Below, piece after piece: positions 45,694 to 58,900 of a DNA stretch of 64,000 nucleotides; the stretch's first letter is position 1; the number at the start of each line of letters is the position of its first letter. Under the pieces are notes generated by a model. The model was not told the origin of the DNA, made no database searches, and worked only from the letters and a program-made list of their open reading frames with translations. The position numbers and the translations under genes were made by a program. The DNA comes from Allacma fusca (lineage: Eukaryota; Arthropoda; Collembola; Symphypleona; Sminthuridae): positions 44,861,131 through 44,925,130 of the forward strand of contig OX359247.1 of NCBI GenBank assembly GCA_947179485.1, in the 5' to 3' direction.

Positions 45694-48600
45694 CTTTTGA
45701 GCATAGCACAATAAACCATTCAATTATTATTGTGAATCCTATATTATAGTAGAAAAAATTGTGAAACAATGAATACAAAATAAAAGCGTTAAATTCATAT
45801 CAAAAGTAATTACATATATATATGTATGTACATGATAACAGAATGCCCCGTCTGCTTCAAGCAGTCAGATTCAAGCGCATATCCTTATGGAGAGGATACA
45901 GAGACAGGGGTAGATACAGGAGTTATTCAGTAAATGAAGTTTGTAATAATAACGTGATATTACTGCTCCTTAAACATATATTATCTCTGAGTTGTTTACC
46001 CAAATCAACATTAAAGTTCACCAGTTCATTCCCATATGCTCCCACCCTTATTACAAGTTTCCCATCAACAATCGCTCTTTCCTCTCACTTCATTGACAAA
46101 ACTGTACACATGCACAGGAGCCCTTTACTACAGTATATGTATCAAGACTATACGTTCTTATTGGCTCCTCCACAAATTTTATATAGAAAACACTTGATGT
46201 GTAATATATTATGCAAGAGGAAAACATAATCGCGAGAAAATTCACAGATTTCAACTGATTACCTGAAACCACGAAAATCCGTTGTGGAAGCAAAGTTGGA
46301 AAAACTACTCAAGTCTTGGAGTGGGCAGAAAAAAAAATAAACACAATACAAAAGTGCAACATGCTAGGAGCTTATGAGGGTATACATAATTATACATATG
46401 TAGTTATAAAGGGAGAAACGTCCATTGACAAGGAGCAGAACTGACGGGAAACGGTGACAGTTTCTTTAAGTAATTAACTGTAAAATAATTAGCGAGGAAA
46501 CCAAGTCAAGGCAAGCAGCCAATCAATTTCTTATTAATGTAAAGTACATCACAGTGGGCACAACTCCCTCCATTTACACAGGGAGTGTGTGTAATTATAT
46601 GTATTTTCACTGTATTTCCATGAGATTGAATATTCACCTTCCTTCATCATTCTATCGCGATCAGGAGTGACTCAGCTGTAAAAACTAACACATGGTTGAA
46701 AGGCACTATGTATGTAGTAGTACTAAAAGTATCCTTATGAAGGATTTTCCATCCACAAAAAATATTCTGTTAGTTTAATAACGGCAAGTCTTCATTTACA
46801 CTCAGGAGTATATATGTAATTGTAGGTAATATTGAGGAGTACTAAGATTTATTTATGCGAAAAAGCAAGAGGTTTTTCTCTCACTCCTCCTTATATGTAT
46901 GTATGTACACACATACATACATACATAGGGAACTCTGACTGAAGATGAATATATCGTTTGTGTATTTTTTTTTACATCCACATTGAGTATAGTATAATAG
47001 GAGTGTGTGTGTGTCTGTCGTGTCTGCCTGTGTGTATAATCATATGCATGGATGTGTGCACATGTACAATTATTTACATTTAAATAAGTCAGGTGTAAAA
47101 AGCAGGGAAATAAATAAATTACACTGCGGAGACGGCGTCTACCGGCCCAAAAAAGTGCACACGTCCTTCCTAATTAAGTTAGCAGGGAACCGTTAGGGAA
47201 CCCTAGATATACACACGCATGTATGTATTTATATGAATCAGCAATAATTAAAACCAACTTAAGTGAATCCCTTGTCACTGTAATTGGATTTTCACATTCC
47301 TATTCTATGCTCACTGACATGACATTTCTTCAAGAAAAAAGTCCGAAGGTACAAAAACTCTAACATACACACATACATACATATGTACAGACATCGCGGG
47401 CGTATGTATCTATGTATACCTTAATACAAAATAACTAATGATGTCTATATAGATATTGACACGTATGCATAATTAATTACTGATGGGTACACAGACAGGG
47501 ATGTATTTATTGTATGTAAAATACCCTATGACAACTATGATACAGTATGTGTATCGTGTAGTATCAAATTATGATTTACATTCATTTCTCTGCTGAGTCA
47601 TTTCAATTGAATTTATTTGATTCCCAAATTTAGGTCTGTTGCACGAACTATCCAAAAAATTGAGAAATCACAACATAACTCAATACTTACATTATTCCTG
47701 TTAAATTGAGTTCCTTTGCAAAAGAGATGAGTTACTGCTTAAAAGTAGGAAAACCTCTCCCATCCTTACGTCTGCCTTGAGTTCATATCTCTCATAAACT
47801 ATTGGAAGCTCCTGCTATTAACTTTACTCCACAATTTCTTCTTCGCGCTCCCTGCCTTTAGGAGCTGTCACAATCACAATATAAAAATACGAAAGCTTCA
47901 ATCCTTTCAGAGGTTTTCATCATGAGGAAACAATTACAATAGAGTTAGACCACAGCATAGCCTAGGATTTTCCCTACTACTCCCATATACATAATTTTTT
48001 TTTCTCATGCCTACAACTTCATCAGAAAAGAGCATCAACTTCCACAAAATCCAAGTGTCCTGCAGTACTCTGCATAATGAACAGTAAAAGTTTGAAAGGA
48101 ACATCTGTTCTACAGTGTAAATTCTTACCCTACATAAAACTTTTTACAAACTAAAATATGCTATAAAACCTTGCTATGATTTTGAGTCAAGTTTCTCTCA
48201 TCCTGAAACTTCCATAACAACATCATTCTTCAACTTGTCTCATAATTTGCCACGAGTTTTAATCATCAATATTAACCATAAAATTGGGCTCGAATCCTCT
48301 CAAATTCTCACAGGTCTCACTCAAACCTATATATTTTCATGCAGCCCTGCTCCTTCCTTTTTTTTTGACAGCCCTTTTCAAATTTCCAACAGTTGGTAAA
48401 AAAAACTAAAAAAGACTACTTGAGAAGTAGGAGCAACGCCTGTATAAAGTTACCCAAACTTTACCACAGCAGCTTAAGTAACTAAACTACACACACTCCT
48501 GAGTGGAGAAAATTAAATACTGACTGTCAAGTCGTGCTCTTTGAAGCAAAGGAAGGGTTTGTAAAAATTTGATACCTTTCCGCATTAAACTCTGGGACTT

Positions 48601-51600
48601 GAGATGTTCCACGCACAGGTACACACACAAGTATAAGTGTACACTAGCAAGGTGTACACACTCACAAATATAGATACATAATTATGTATGAACATACGTA
48701 GGTATAGGTAGCAGGATAAGGTTACCATGTAACACGGATATAATATAGTTTCTATAGGTTAGTAAGAAGTGGAAAAAATTAAACGAGTCAAATGACAACG
48801 ACAAATGGAAATGCAATGGGAGTGCATACAACAAAAGTTACGAATGCCTATGTGCATGTAAATACATAGTTAGCACATACATATGTACTGTACACACAAA
48901 TATAATACATTACACGCCTCCATATCATCATTTCCTGCCATTAAACAATCCGGTGGATTTCCAGCCTCTATGTATGTATATAAGGTGTGTTTGCTAGAAC
49001 TTCCGGTTGTAACAATATATGTTACATTTACTCTCTGCCTGTACACATGTACAAATCCTGTGCTGCCTTTTTACCTGAAGCGTCGTGGGGTTCATTTCTT
49101 GTAAAAACAAAAAAACAAAAAATGCCACCAACAAATTTGGTAACGAAACAGTGTGGAAAAATAGGTAATGAAAAGTAGGAATTTAATATTTATTGACAAA
49201 GCATTAGTTGAGGATGTGGTGCATGGAAATAAATGTGAGGAACAAAAGTGTCATTTTGTCAAATGATCCTACACTTAGGTATCTCCTGAATCAGTAGCGT
49301 CAGTATTTAAAGAGGTGCATATGTATATTTAAATGGTGGCTTCGGAAATAAGCCCATGTATCTGGCAGAGCTAGTCAAGTGGAAAGAGAAATAAAATGAG
49401 GGAAGCTGAATGGAACGAAGTGGTTCAATTCATGTATTTTTTGATGGTTATTGTTGGGGGAAAAACATTTTGGATATTAATAGTGTAGCAGGGACGTGCG
49501 TGTAATACTGATCACCTTAACATTGCATGTGCATGGATAGAAAAAGCGATAGCAATTTTGAGCAATTTGCAAGATAATGGAAGATGGAAGCATTGGGATA
49601 ATTTTTCTGCAGTATCTGTAGATGTAAGTACAAAAAAGAATGACATTATCTATATAGTATAATAACCTTGGTGATTATTTTTCCCACGCTCCATCCTCTC
49701 CTCAGCGTCTTCTTCAGCCTCACAACTGGTTCCGCCTGACTGGTGGTACGGAGTCTCTTGGATTTTCTGTTCTACTTCTGTCAACACTTGATCCACTACA
49801 TAGGCTGCAATTGTTCCTGTTGAGGTAGTAGGAGTGTCATGTGCGAAAATAATTTCTTCTGTTTTACAAATCCTATCCTTCACAAGTGGACTGACGTCAA
49901 TCAGATTGTCACTGGGGCTCTCGCCTGATCCAAGTTTAGTAATGGGAATGCAGCCACATTTTTCAGGACACTCACACAAGTCACAGATTGTGTCTGCATT
50001 TTCACAATAATTATGAGGATTATTTTTATTTACAGAGTTTGTTGGGGGTAGATAGGTTCCAGTGGTAGGTACTTCTCCCTTGCCATCAAGGCAGCAACTG
50101 TCGAGACTTCCCTTCGTGTCCGAAGGAACCAAGACTTGTTGCTGGTTGCTTGTGGTGTCTTTATTATTACCCACAACAGTCAGAATAAGAGAGGAACAAG
50201 TGGAAGAAGTAAATTGGGCAGAACAGCCAGGAGCTATACTAACAGGTGTTTGGTCTTGTTTTCCGTCCTCAGCGTCTCCCTCCTTCACTAGTACTTCTTC
50301 TCTTTCAGCTCTTTTCTGGCTTTCGCTTTTTTCCTCAACTTCGGCAACCTGAGCTGTGGTGCTCCTGATGCTTCCAAGAACACTACTCTTATTTTTTATG
50401 TCGCTCCTCAAATTTTGGGGAATTGAATCCTCTGGTTCCCTTCCCTCATCATTTCTTACTTGCTCCTGGGTCTGGGACGTGCTAATGTTCCTGTCATTTT
50501 CCTTATTGCCGTTGAGAGCTGTAGGAGTGAGATTTTCTTGAATGTTAGTAAGCTCGAATTTGTGCTCTATTTGCTCTGGTGATGTCAAAGTTGATAATGG
50601 GGAGACATTAGCAGATTTTTCCTCGGGAGTTGTTTCTGTTGCTGCATATCTTGGCGTGGTCACTGCTTCATCTCCACAAATCTCAGGAGCTTCTACATCT
50701 TCATCCACGGACGGACTTGATTGTATCTGAGTGGTTAATGCTGAAGCTATCTCTTCTGGATCCAATGCTGAGGCTAGTATCTTTGAAGTTAATGGGGAAG
50801 ATACATGGGGATTTATTGCTCCAGATATTGTAGGAGCATTAGATGATGTAATAATTGTTGGAGTAGCAGTTGAAGCAGGTACATTGGTTGGATTAGCAAT
50901 AAAAGCTACATTTGTTGGGCTACCCTGAGATGCTACAGATAGGGTATTATTGATGGGAACCTGGCCATTTACTTGATGGTAGCTCTGATTCTTGATATTG
51001 TTCTTCTTCACGAAGGAATTGGTGGTTGTATATTTAATGGCTTTGGAATGACATTGGGATAAGCCGTGATTATCATGAAGATTCGCCTGCTCAGGATTTC
51101 CTTCAGTTGTATCACTCCCAGAATCACTACTTCCACTTGCACTGTTCGACTGGCAAGGATCCTGACCCGATGACTTGACTTTTAATTTCTTTCGAATCAC
51201 ATGCACGAGAATGACATCCGTCTTTGAGGTCTTTCCTCCTGACTTGTTCCCATCTTCATCCTCACTCGAACCTTTTGAATCCTGACTTGAGGCTTTTGGA
51301 CTATCTGATGTAAGACAATTTGATGGGATCAAATTGTCGGACTTAAGACTTGATTTAACATTTGAGGATTTTAGGATGGATGTTTTAAAGTGTGTTGATT
51401 TCAGACTGAATGGTTTAACATTTGCGGATCTCAAATTTGCTGATTTGAGAGCTCGTAAGTAACTTGCGGCTGGATTAGTACTATTTATTGGGGTTTCTTC
51501 AGTCAGGGTAGTTTCAAATGGTAGGGAGGAGGCAGGGATGATCTGATGTATATTTCGGTAGTAGTCGTGCTGATCTGGCGGAGGAGGTGGTGGAGTTGAT

Positions 51601-54600
51601 GGTGAGGTGAGGAGTTGTCTCTGGCGGGGACGCCGATGACCCCGGTTGTTCTGTGAGGAGGGGTAGCGAGTGTCAATTTGGGTTCTTTTTAAATTAAAGG
51701 TTCCGAAGGGAGATGAACTACTACTTGGGGATGACTCTCTGCTCTCATCAAATAATAATGTCTCTGACTCTCCTGTTGGGGAGGACGGGGACAAGGACTC
51801 CAACGCGGGCGTCTCCACAATTCGGTGTATTGTTAGCTCTTCCTGTGCTTTGTTGTCCTTTGTCCCGAAGTGGAAGTGCCTTCGTAGGTAGGATGAGGCT
51901 GATGCTGAGGGTGTTGGTGGCTGGGGTGATGGGGTCTTGGAAGACGACTGGGAAGAGTATGAGGACATCTTCTCTTCCTCCGAAGAGTAGAAATCTTGGG
52001 AATGAGAAAGCGAAGGAGTTGAATTACTCAGACTCCGCCTGTGACTGTTCAGAAAAGAGCAAAAGAGAGAATTGGGTAAAGAGAGAATTCATTACTGGGA
52101 GAATACACAAACGTTCTTTTATAACTGAATGCAACTGTCAATTAACTCCTACAAAAATTAAGGCTTACAAACATTCTCCATGCTTTTTCAATGATAATGC
52201 TGTTATACATATGTCTCTGTATAATTATATATAGTGAAATTCCTCATTCTGCTCATCATCCTCCTTTGACTCTGAACAAATGCATACAGTCGTTTCCCTT
52301 CAGTTCTTAAATGACTCTTGTATACTTACTTTTATAGATATAGTAATTATAGCCTTATGAAGCTTAATGCAATTACATACAGATAGATACCGATTTGAAG
52401 CAATAAATTCCTAGCCTTACATTTAAAAACATAAGTATAGATATATAAATACAATTTTGGAACGTACACAATTTATATGCATCAAACATCATGTTGAGTA
52501 GGAAAGGTGTGCGCGTAAATATTATATAGAGGCACTATTATTGTATACATATGTATCAGGGAAAAATTATTTACGTTACCAGCGGAGACTCAGCTCTGAC
52601 TGAATTTAACTAATCCCATGCGTGTTCACAGGACCGAGACACTACTTTTAGCCGTAATGACGAACACTAATAAGAATTAGCACTGTGTAATATGTGAACG
52701 GTTTGAAAGGATCAGAATTTCAAGCGCTTCAAATCCTAGCTGAACAAAGGCCCCTTTTTGACACTGCTTTTTCCTGTGGATGCTAATTATTCCACTTGAA
52801 AATTTTATGCCATTTAGATTATGCACCAGCTCCAATACACAAAAACATACTAGTATTAACCACTATAAGGAGATACTACAGAACCTGCGTGACTCACTCA
52901 ATGCAATTGAACCAACTGAAGATAATATGCATGAGCTCACAATTCCCCCTCAGAGCTCTGACAACTTTATACAATATATAGAGAGGCACACATGAGAAAA
53001 ATCCATTTCCGTCATAATTTTCTAATAATACTCGCAAAATTAGGATTATGCTCACTCCACTTGACTGCTGATTGTGAGTGGGAGCGACACACATTTGACG
53101 GTAATATATACCTAATAGTAGTTCCCTTTCCAATTCCATACTGTCTTGTCTACCCCTATATTTGAGTAATAAGGATATTCTTTTGCATAATTTCCACTAC
53201 ATTTCGTAATCATTAGTGTGTATTATTCGCATCGGAGACAATGAATTGCGTGAGACAGAGGGTGCTTCTGAGAGTACATTAAAAATCATCTAAGTCATGC
53301 ATGGACTCATTTCAAACTTTATCTCTTCAAAAGAATTTACTTGAAAAGTGTGTCTTGGTAAAAGACAAACATATGTATCTATTTATTTATTTAAAAAAAT
53401 AAATAAATAAAGGTTTCGTGCTTTCTTTTGCTATATCTTCTGTTCTGAGATAAAAAGGATGAACTAATGTAATTACTTTCGATTTTTTTTTCAAGGCTAT
53501 CCCTAAGTACGTTATTACATGCACATGTTATATTGTACATATGTACACACATGTGTAAGTAACTACAATTGACTGTGGACAATTGAAAGACATAATGTGT
53601 AAAATTCAAGTCATTTCACAACATTTTTCCACAAAATTATTCAATCATTTATGAGCTCTTTCGGGATTAAGATTGAGGTCTTGTTGGAAATTATAAACTC
53701 AATTCTGTCATTACACTTCTATATTGCTATGTTTAAAATTTAAAATATCCTATCATGTAACACGACTCACCTGAGTCTGTACTCTCGTTTGAAATCTATC
53801 TATATACAACAAGAATGAAAGGCATGTTTAGGAAGGGGAGTGCTGGAAATGAAGTGGAAAGTCAAAGCTTAAAAAATTTGAGGAAATCACAAGGAAAATG
53901 ATTTGGGAAAGTTGAGCATTTACTTTATAATGGTAGCTTTTAATAATAACAAGGGATAAGGAGACCATTGCTCACAAAAATCTTCCGCCATCTTCCTCTT
54001 CTTTCGAGAAACTCCACGTTACAATTATTTTGGTCTCGGTTTTGTAATCTAATTCATTAGCCGTCATTTGGGATTGCAGTCACATTCCTTAACAGTTGCA
54101 TGATTTTTTTTTCATTAGACAAATATACTACCCTTTGTGTGTACAAACAAACTAGCCCAATGGTTTCATCGTTCCTGTTCTGACTTTCGTAAATCAAGAA
54201 AAAGGGATATGGAAACTAAAAACTAATGGTGGTAGAACCTCAGAGGGACATGATGCAATCACTTGAGAAAGCATGTAGTTAGTTATTAATTTCATTTGCA
54301 AGATTTTTAAGTGTACGAATCAAATATACGGAATGCATATATAGTATATAATATCCATTTCATTTAATCCTATCGAAGGGATTTTATATACTTACCTCAC
54401 TGTATGAGCACAGTTGTTTGTCTCATATGTGGCAACCTTTTTTTATATTTTATCAACAAACAATAAGAGTTTCAAATACAAAGCGTGTATAGTTTACACA
54501 CTACTACACGGGAATTGTTTGTTTTGTTAAGGAGATTTTTGTTGTGTGGTTATATGTTGAGAGCATCTACATGTATGTATTTGTGTGTGAGGTCCGGAGT

Positions 54601-55926
54601 AATAGCAATCTCTGTATCTAATATAGAGTATGTCTCTGTAGGAGTTGATTTATTGTGATTTCACGTTTTTGTTACGAGTTCCGGTAAAGCTATCATTAGT
54701 CCATATTTGCTGATATAAAAATTCAGACTATCTACTTAAACAGACCAGACCAGAGCGTCGTCCTTTGTATTTATGGGACAATAATTTCCTTGACGCATTG
54801 TAATATCAGTCAAGTCTCCCCCCAAAAAAAAATCTGAGTCAATGAAAGTTTAAATACAATTCAGGAGGTTTTCCGCAAAAGGCTTCAAAACCAGTGCTTT
54901 TGTTGAAGACTTGTATGGACTTGTGTTTTATTGTTTATTGCTCGACAATTCCGTTTGGGCATTAAAAATGTAATTAAATGATTGTGGCAAACGTCAGTTA
55001 AAATCCAAGAGCATTGCTCTATCTCGCCAGTTCCGATATACAGCTGATTGTACTTTCTGACCTATAGATATAATAACTGCAGTCTTGCACAGGGAATTAA
55101 CCAGTTAGGTCTGATAATGAGTCGGCTCTGTGTAAACAATGCGTAGTCAGCGTTACTGTTTCGAGGATACTAATACATTACAGAGATACTGCCAGAAATT
55201 AATAACGTGTGTCATATTTATTGCATATCGTTCCTGCAATCCGATGAAAAAGATACAATGATTAAGTTCCTAACTCATTCCTTATGGTATAACTAACGTT
55301 TCACTGCTATAGATACGTATCATATCGTATAAATACGTTCATAAGTTAAGGAAAATTTTAATACAATCTCTGTAATGTCACTTATATGTAACACGAGTGA
55401 ACTATATATCTCACACGCAAAATTACTCAACACTCACATTCTATTCAGCTACACGGGATAAGATTATTGCCCACAAAAGAATTAATTTTCTGGGACAGAG
55501 ACAATGGGAAAATAAAATGCAAGTGTTAAAAAAAACGGATAAATCATTAATCAAGACCCCGAAAAACCTGAGGTTCCCATACATGAGGATGACAAGGCAT
55601 GGCTGCATCCATTGACACAATATCTACATACATGACATCCGCATATGTATGGGGCCACAAGAGCCGACTCAGATTTTCTAATTGGTAAATATTGACATTT
55701 GTGAAGCCAAGACTGATTGTGTGATTGTATGTAGCACAAGTTGTGGTGGGGCCATTGTTATCATAATTTGAGGTTTTACACACCTTTTCCATCCCGAGTC
55801 ATGTCTTATTTCAATGGAGACGCAGACAGTCCCACAGGGATTTGAACTGCTTCTAACAATCGGCATAACAATAGTGGATGAGACTAATATATCCCATCCA
55901 CATAGATCCCAGTCTCGTACTTACAT

Positions 55927-55957
<31 letters not shown>

Positions 55958-58900
55958 CTAAATACTAGTCCATGAAATATCTGTATAGTTGCTCCCTTCC
56001 CTAAATATTCCAAAAGAAAACAAATGCCCTTCTTGTGCTTACTGTAAGTACTGACAAGAGAGGATGGAGCTTAAGGAGAGAAATGCTAAAGATCATTAGG
56101 ATTTTTGCAGGTAATATTTCAATCCTTCACAGCTAATTTTCCTACCAAAGAGACAGGGACTGTGCATTTATGAGCAGATGGAGACTACATATGTAGATGT
56201 GCACAAACTAGCTCATACATTACATTTGGGTAACAATCCCAGTCAACCTCACGCTTCTTCCTAGGTTACCCCATTCTGAGAGCAATACGGAGAATCTCCA
56301 TAAGAAGCGGCTTTTAAAAAGTTGGTTAAAAGAGAAACTTATATTGTGTTTTGTGCCTGCTTTAAAGAAAATGAATCTTGTGGCTTGTTTCTCCATAATG
56401 TAGACTACCCTTAATTAAATTTAAAAGACTTGAGAGAATACAGGCTGGTTTTTCCTGGCAAAGACATGTGTAAGTACAAAAATCTACTTACATTTTGTAA
56501 AAAAAAAATTAATATGTAGAAATGAAAGGTCAAGAGTGTCCTCCTACGTTCCCAATACATTGATGACATGCAACCTTTAAAAGGCAGTTAACCCTTTCGG
56601 CTAGGTAGGTACACACACACATGGTGACGTCTATTTCAATGCTATTTCTGTTGTATAAGTTCCCTATGGCAGAAGGCTTGATGCAATAATTTATAGTAGG
56701 ACATAACATTGAAAAGAAAAAAATTCTAGACTTATTTTTCTCATGCTCTTGCAAACTTGTGTTGATATAATAGACAAGACTAAATGTGCTTTTTCCCACC
56801 ATTGTGAAAATGCGTGTTTGGAATATATCATATGGTTAAACTTTTGCAAAACAAAGTTAATGGCAAAGGTACCATTAGCAATAATTATTTTACTCTCTAA
56901 GGTAAAGGCACTCTCCAGTTCATATGTCTTCTGCAAAACTTGAAAAAAGTTTATCCTCTCGGGAAAAAAAACAACGTACATATCTACAGATAGTACCATG
57001 GGATGGATCGACAAAGCTTAAGACCAAGGTTAAACCAATGCTGGGGAATATAAGAAGCCATTTAATTATGGTAATCGTGCGGGGAAATAATTTTGAGGAA
57101 TTACTTGCTATTATTCTTCTACTTCTAACTACCCTTTTCTTTTCTCTTCGAGCTCTTTCTAAAAATTATGATTACTTGACTATTACGGACGTGCACACTC
57201 AAGAAAAAGCCCACCTTTACCAAAATAATACCGTCATCGGTTTTAATTGCTGGCGTGTATCTAATTATGTACTCTTAAACTGTGGACTCAAACGAGAGTT
57301 GCCCAAATTGTATCTTCCCCCATGTCCTAATGACTTGTCCTCTATCTCATTTTCTCCTTTTGTATTTACTCAGATCTGATCTTCAGCTTTCATGTAGATA
57401 TAAAGGGAATTTCAATGGGACTTATTGCATTTTCTCATCTCGGCAGTAGCCCTTTATCCTTGCCACAATTGCAACCTCAATTTAAAATAGTTTGTCATTT
57501 TTATTAGTGAAATGCTCCTTTTAATTGAATTTAATTTTGTTCCTTCCGTTTGTTCCCTCCAAGGCCCTGTTCTAACACATTCTCGCTTCACGCTTTCAGA
57601 CCTCCCATAGAAAGTCAACAGCATCTTCACAATACCCCAACTAAAGTTACCGTAATTATAGTTTAGCCACAAACATTAAAAATGTTTTTTAGTGAAGCTT
57701 ATCAAACGTCCATGAATACTTAGAGACAAAATATCTCAATCATGAACTGAGCTCAGGGTATGTTTAAACATGTGACAAGTAAATATCAACTACTGGTATT
57801 TCCGGTGTAAATATTACATCTTGAATCTCACTCCATATTTTCCCTCTCTCCCACTGCTCATGATACGAATTTGAAGCTAACCACAGAACATGTGCAAATA
57901 TTTTCGAATAAACCGACTGAAGATCAACCATGCACTCAGACTGCAATCAGTCAGAGATGGACTCTGTATTGGGAAGATGTAAAGAGCACATATGTGCACA
58001 ATGACACATCTGTGAGGGCTTCCTACAGCAAAGTAATGTGCCAAACGAAACACAAAACTTTTAGGTTAGGATATCAACTAAAGTGTAATCATCCAGTGAG
58101 TAAATAAGTATGCCAGGAGTCAAATTACATTTTAGGTTCGCACACACAACACACATCCACTCCTAAGTAATTCACACTGATCGTACATACATAGATAGAT
58201 ATAACTACACACACATCCAAACTTTTACCGACGTATTGACATTAAATACACACATGACGATGAGCGGACTATTTTCCACAGAAGCCCACAAATGCATGTG
58301 ACTGACTACTTAATCCTAAGAAAATACATGACTGGAGATACTACTCTCTGTACAATAGTCCATAAAGGATTTACTCTTGCTAGATACCTATAATTATCTA
58401 CATACATGGACGACAAAAACCCACATTTCGTACAATAAATGGATGTGGTAGCTAAAAATAAACCCGGAGCTCATGACATAATAATAATTGATAATAAAAT
58501 AGATACTTAAGTATCGTATAACAATTCAAGGCACATGACAGGATACAAAAGACGTGGAGTTTGAGGAGCTGTGTAGTCTTTTCAAACAGAAAAAAAACGT
58601 TTCTGCAGGGCTATTATCATCTCCTTCCTATAATTTACGCACCCATCTGTGTATGTCTCCATACGTGCTGTTATATCAAAATATGAATGAATAATACTTC
58701 CTTCTCAAGAGTAAACGCTCTTTTTCCTGATTGATGAAACCCCCCAACACAATAGATAACAAAAGAAAACATCCGATTGTTCATATTTGAAAAGTAAGTC
58801 AGTATCTTATCACCGATTTACACTTGCTCATTGTAAAAAAAAATACATACACAGTGGTATCTCCGTATAATTACAGGAATAGATATAGATATCAACTTGT

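Noticed and set aside
45822-46229. 135-codon plus-strand open frame
   Set aside because: Low-information composition, no domain, lies in a probable intron of the opposite-strand gene.
50062-51891. Several plus-strand open frames opposite the large disordered exon
   Set aside because: They are shadows of the minus-strand frame, produced by its Ser/Thr-rich codons.
56924-57379. 151-codon plus-strand open frame
   Set aside because: Has a hydrophobic stretch but no family resemblance, no splice context, and lies in a long intron-like region; probably chance.
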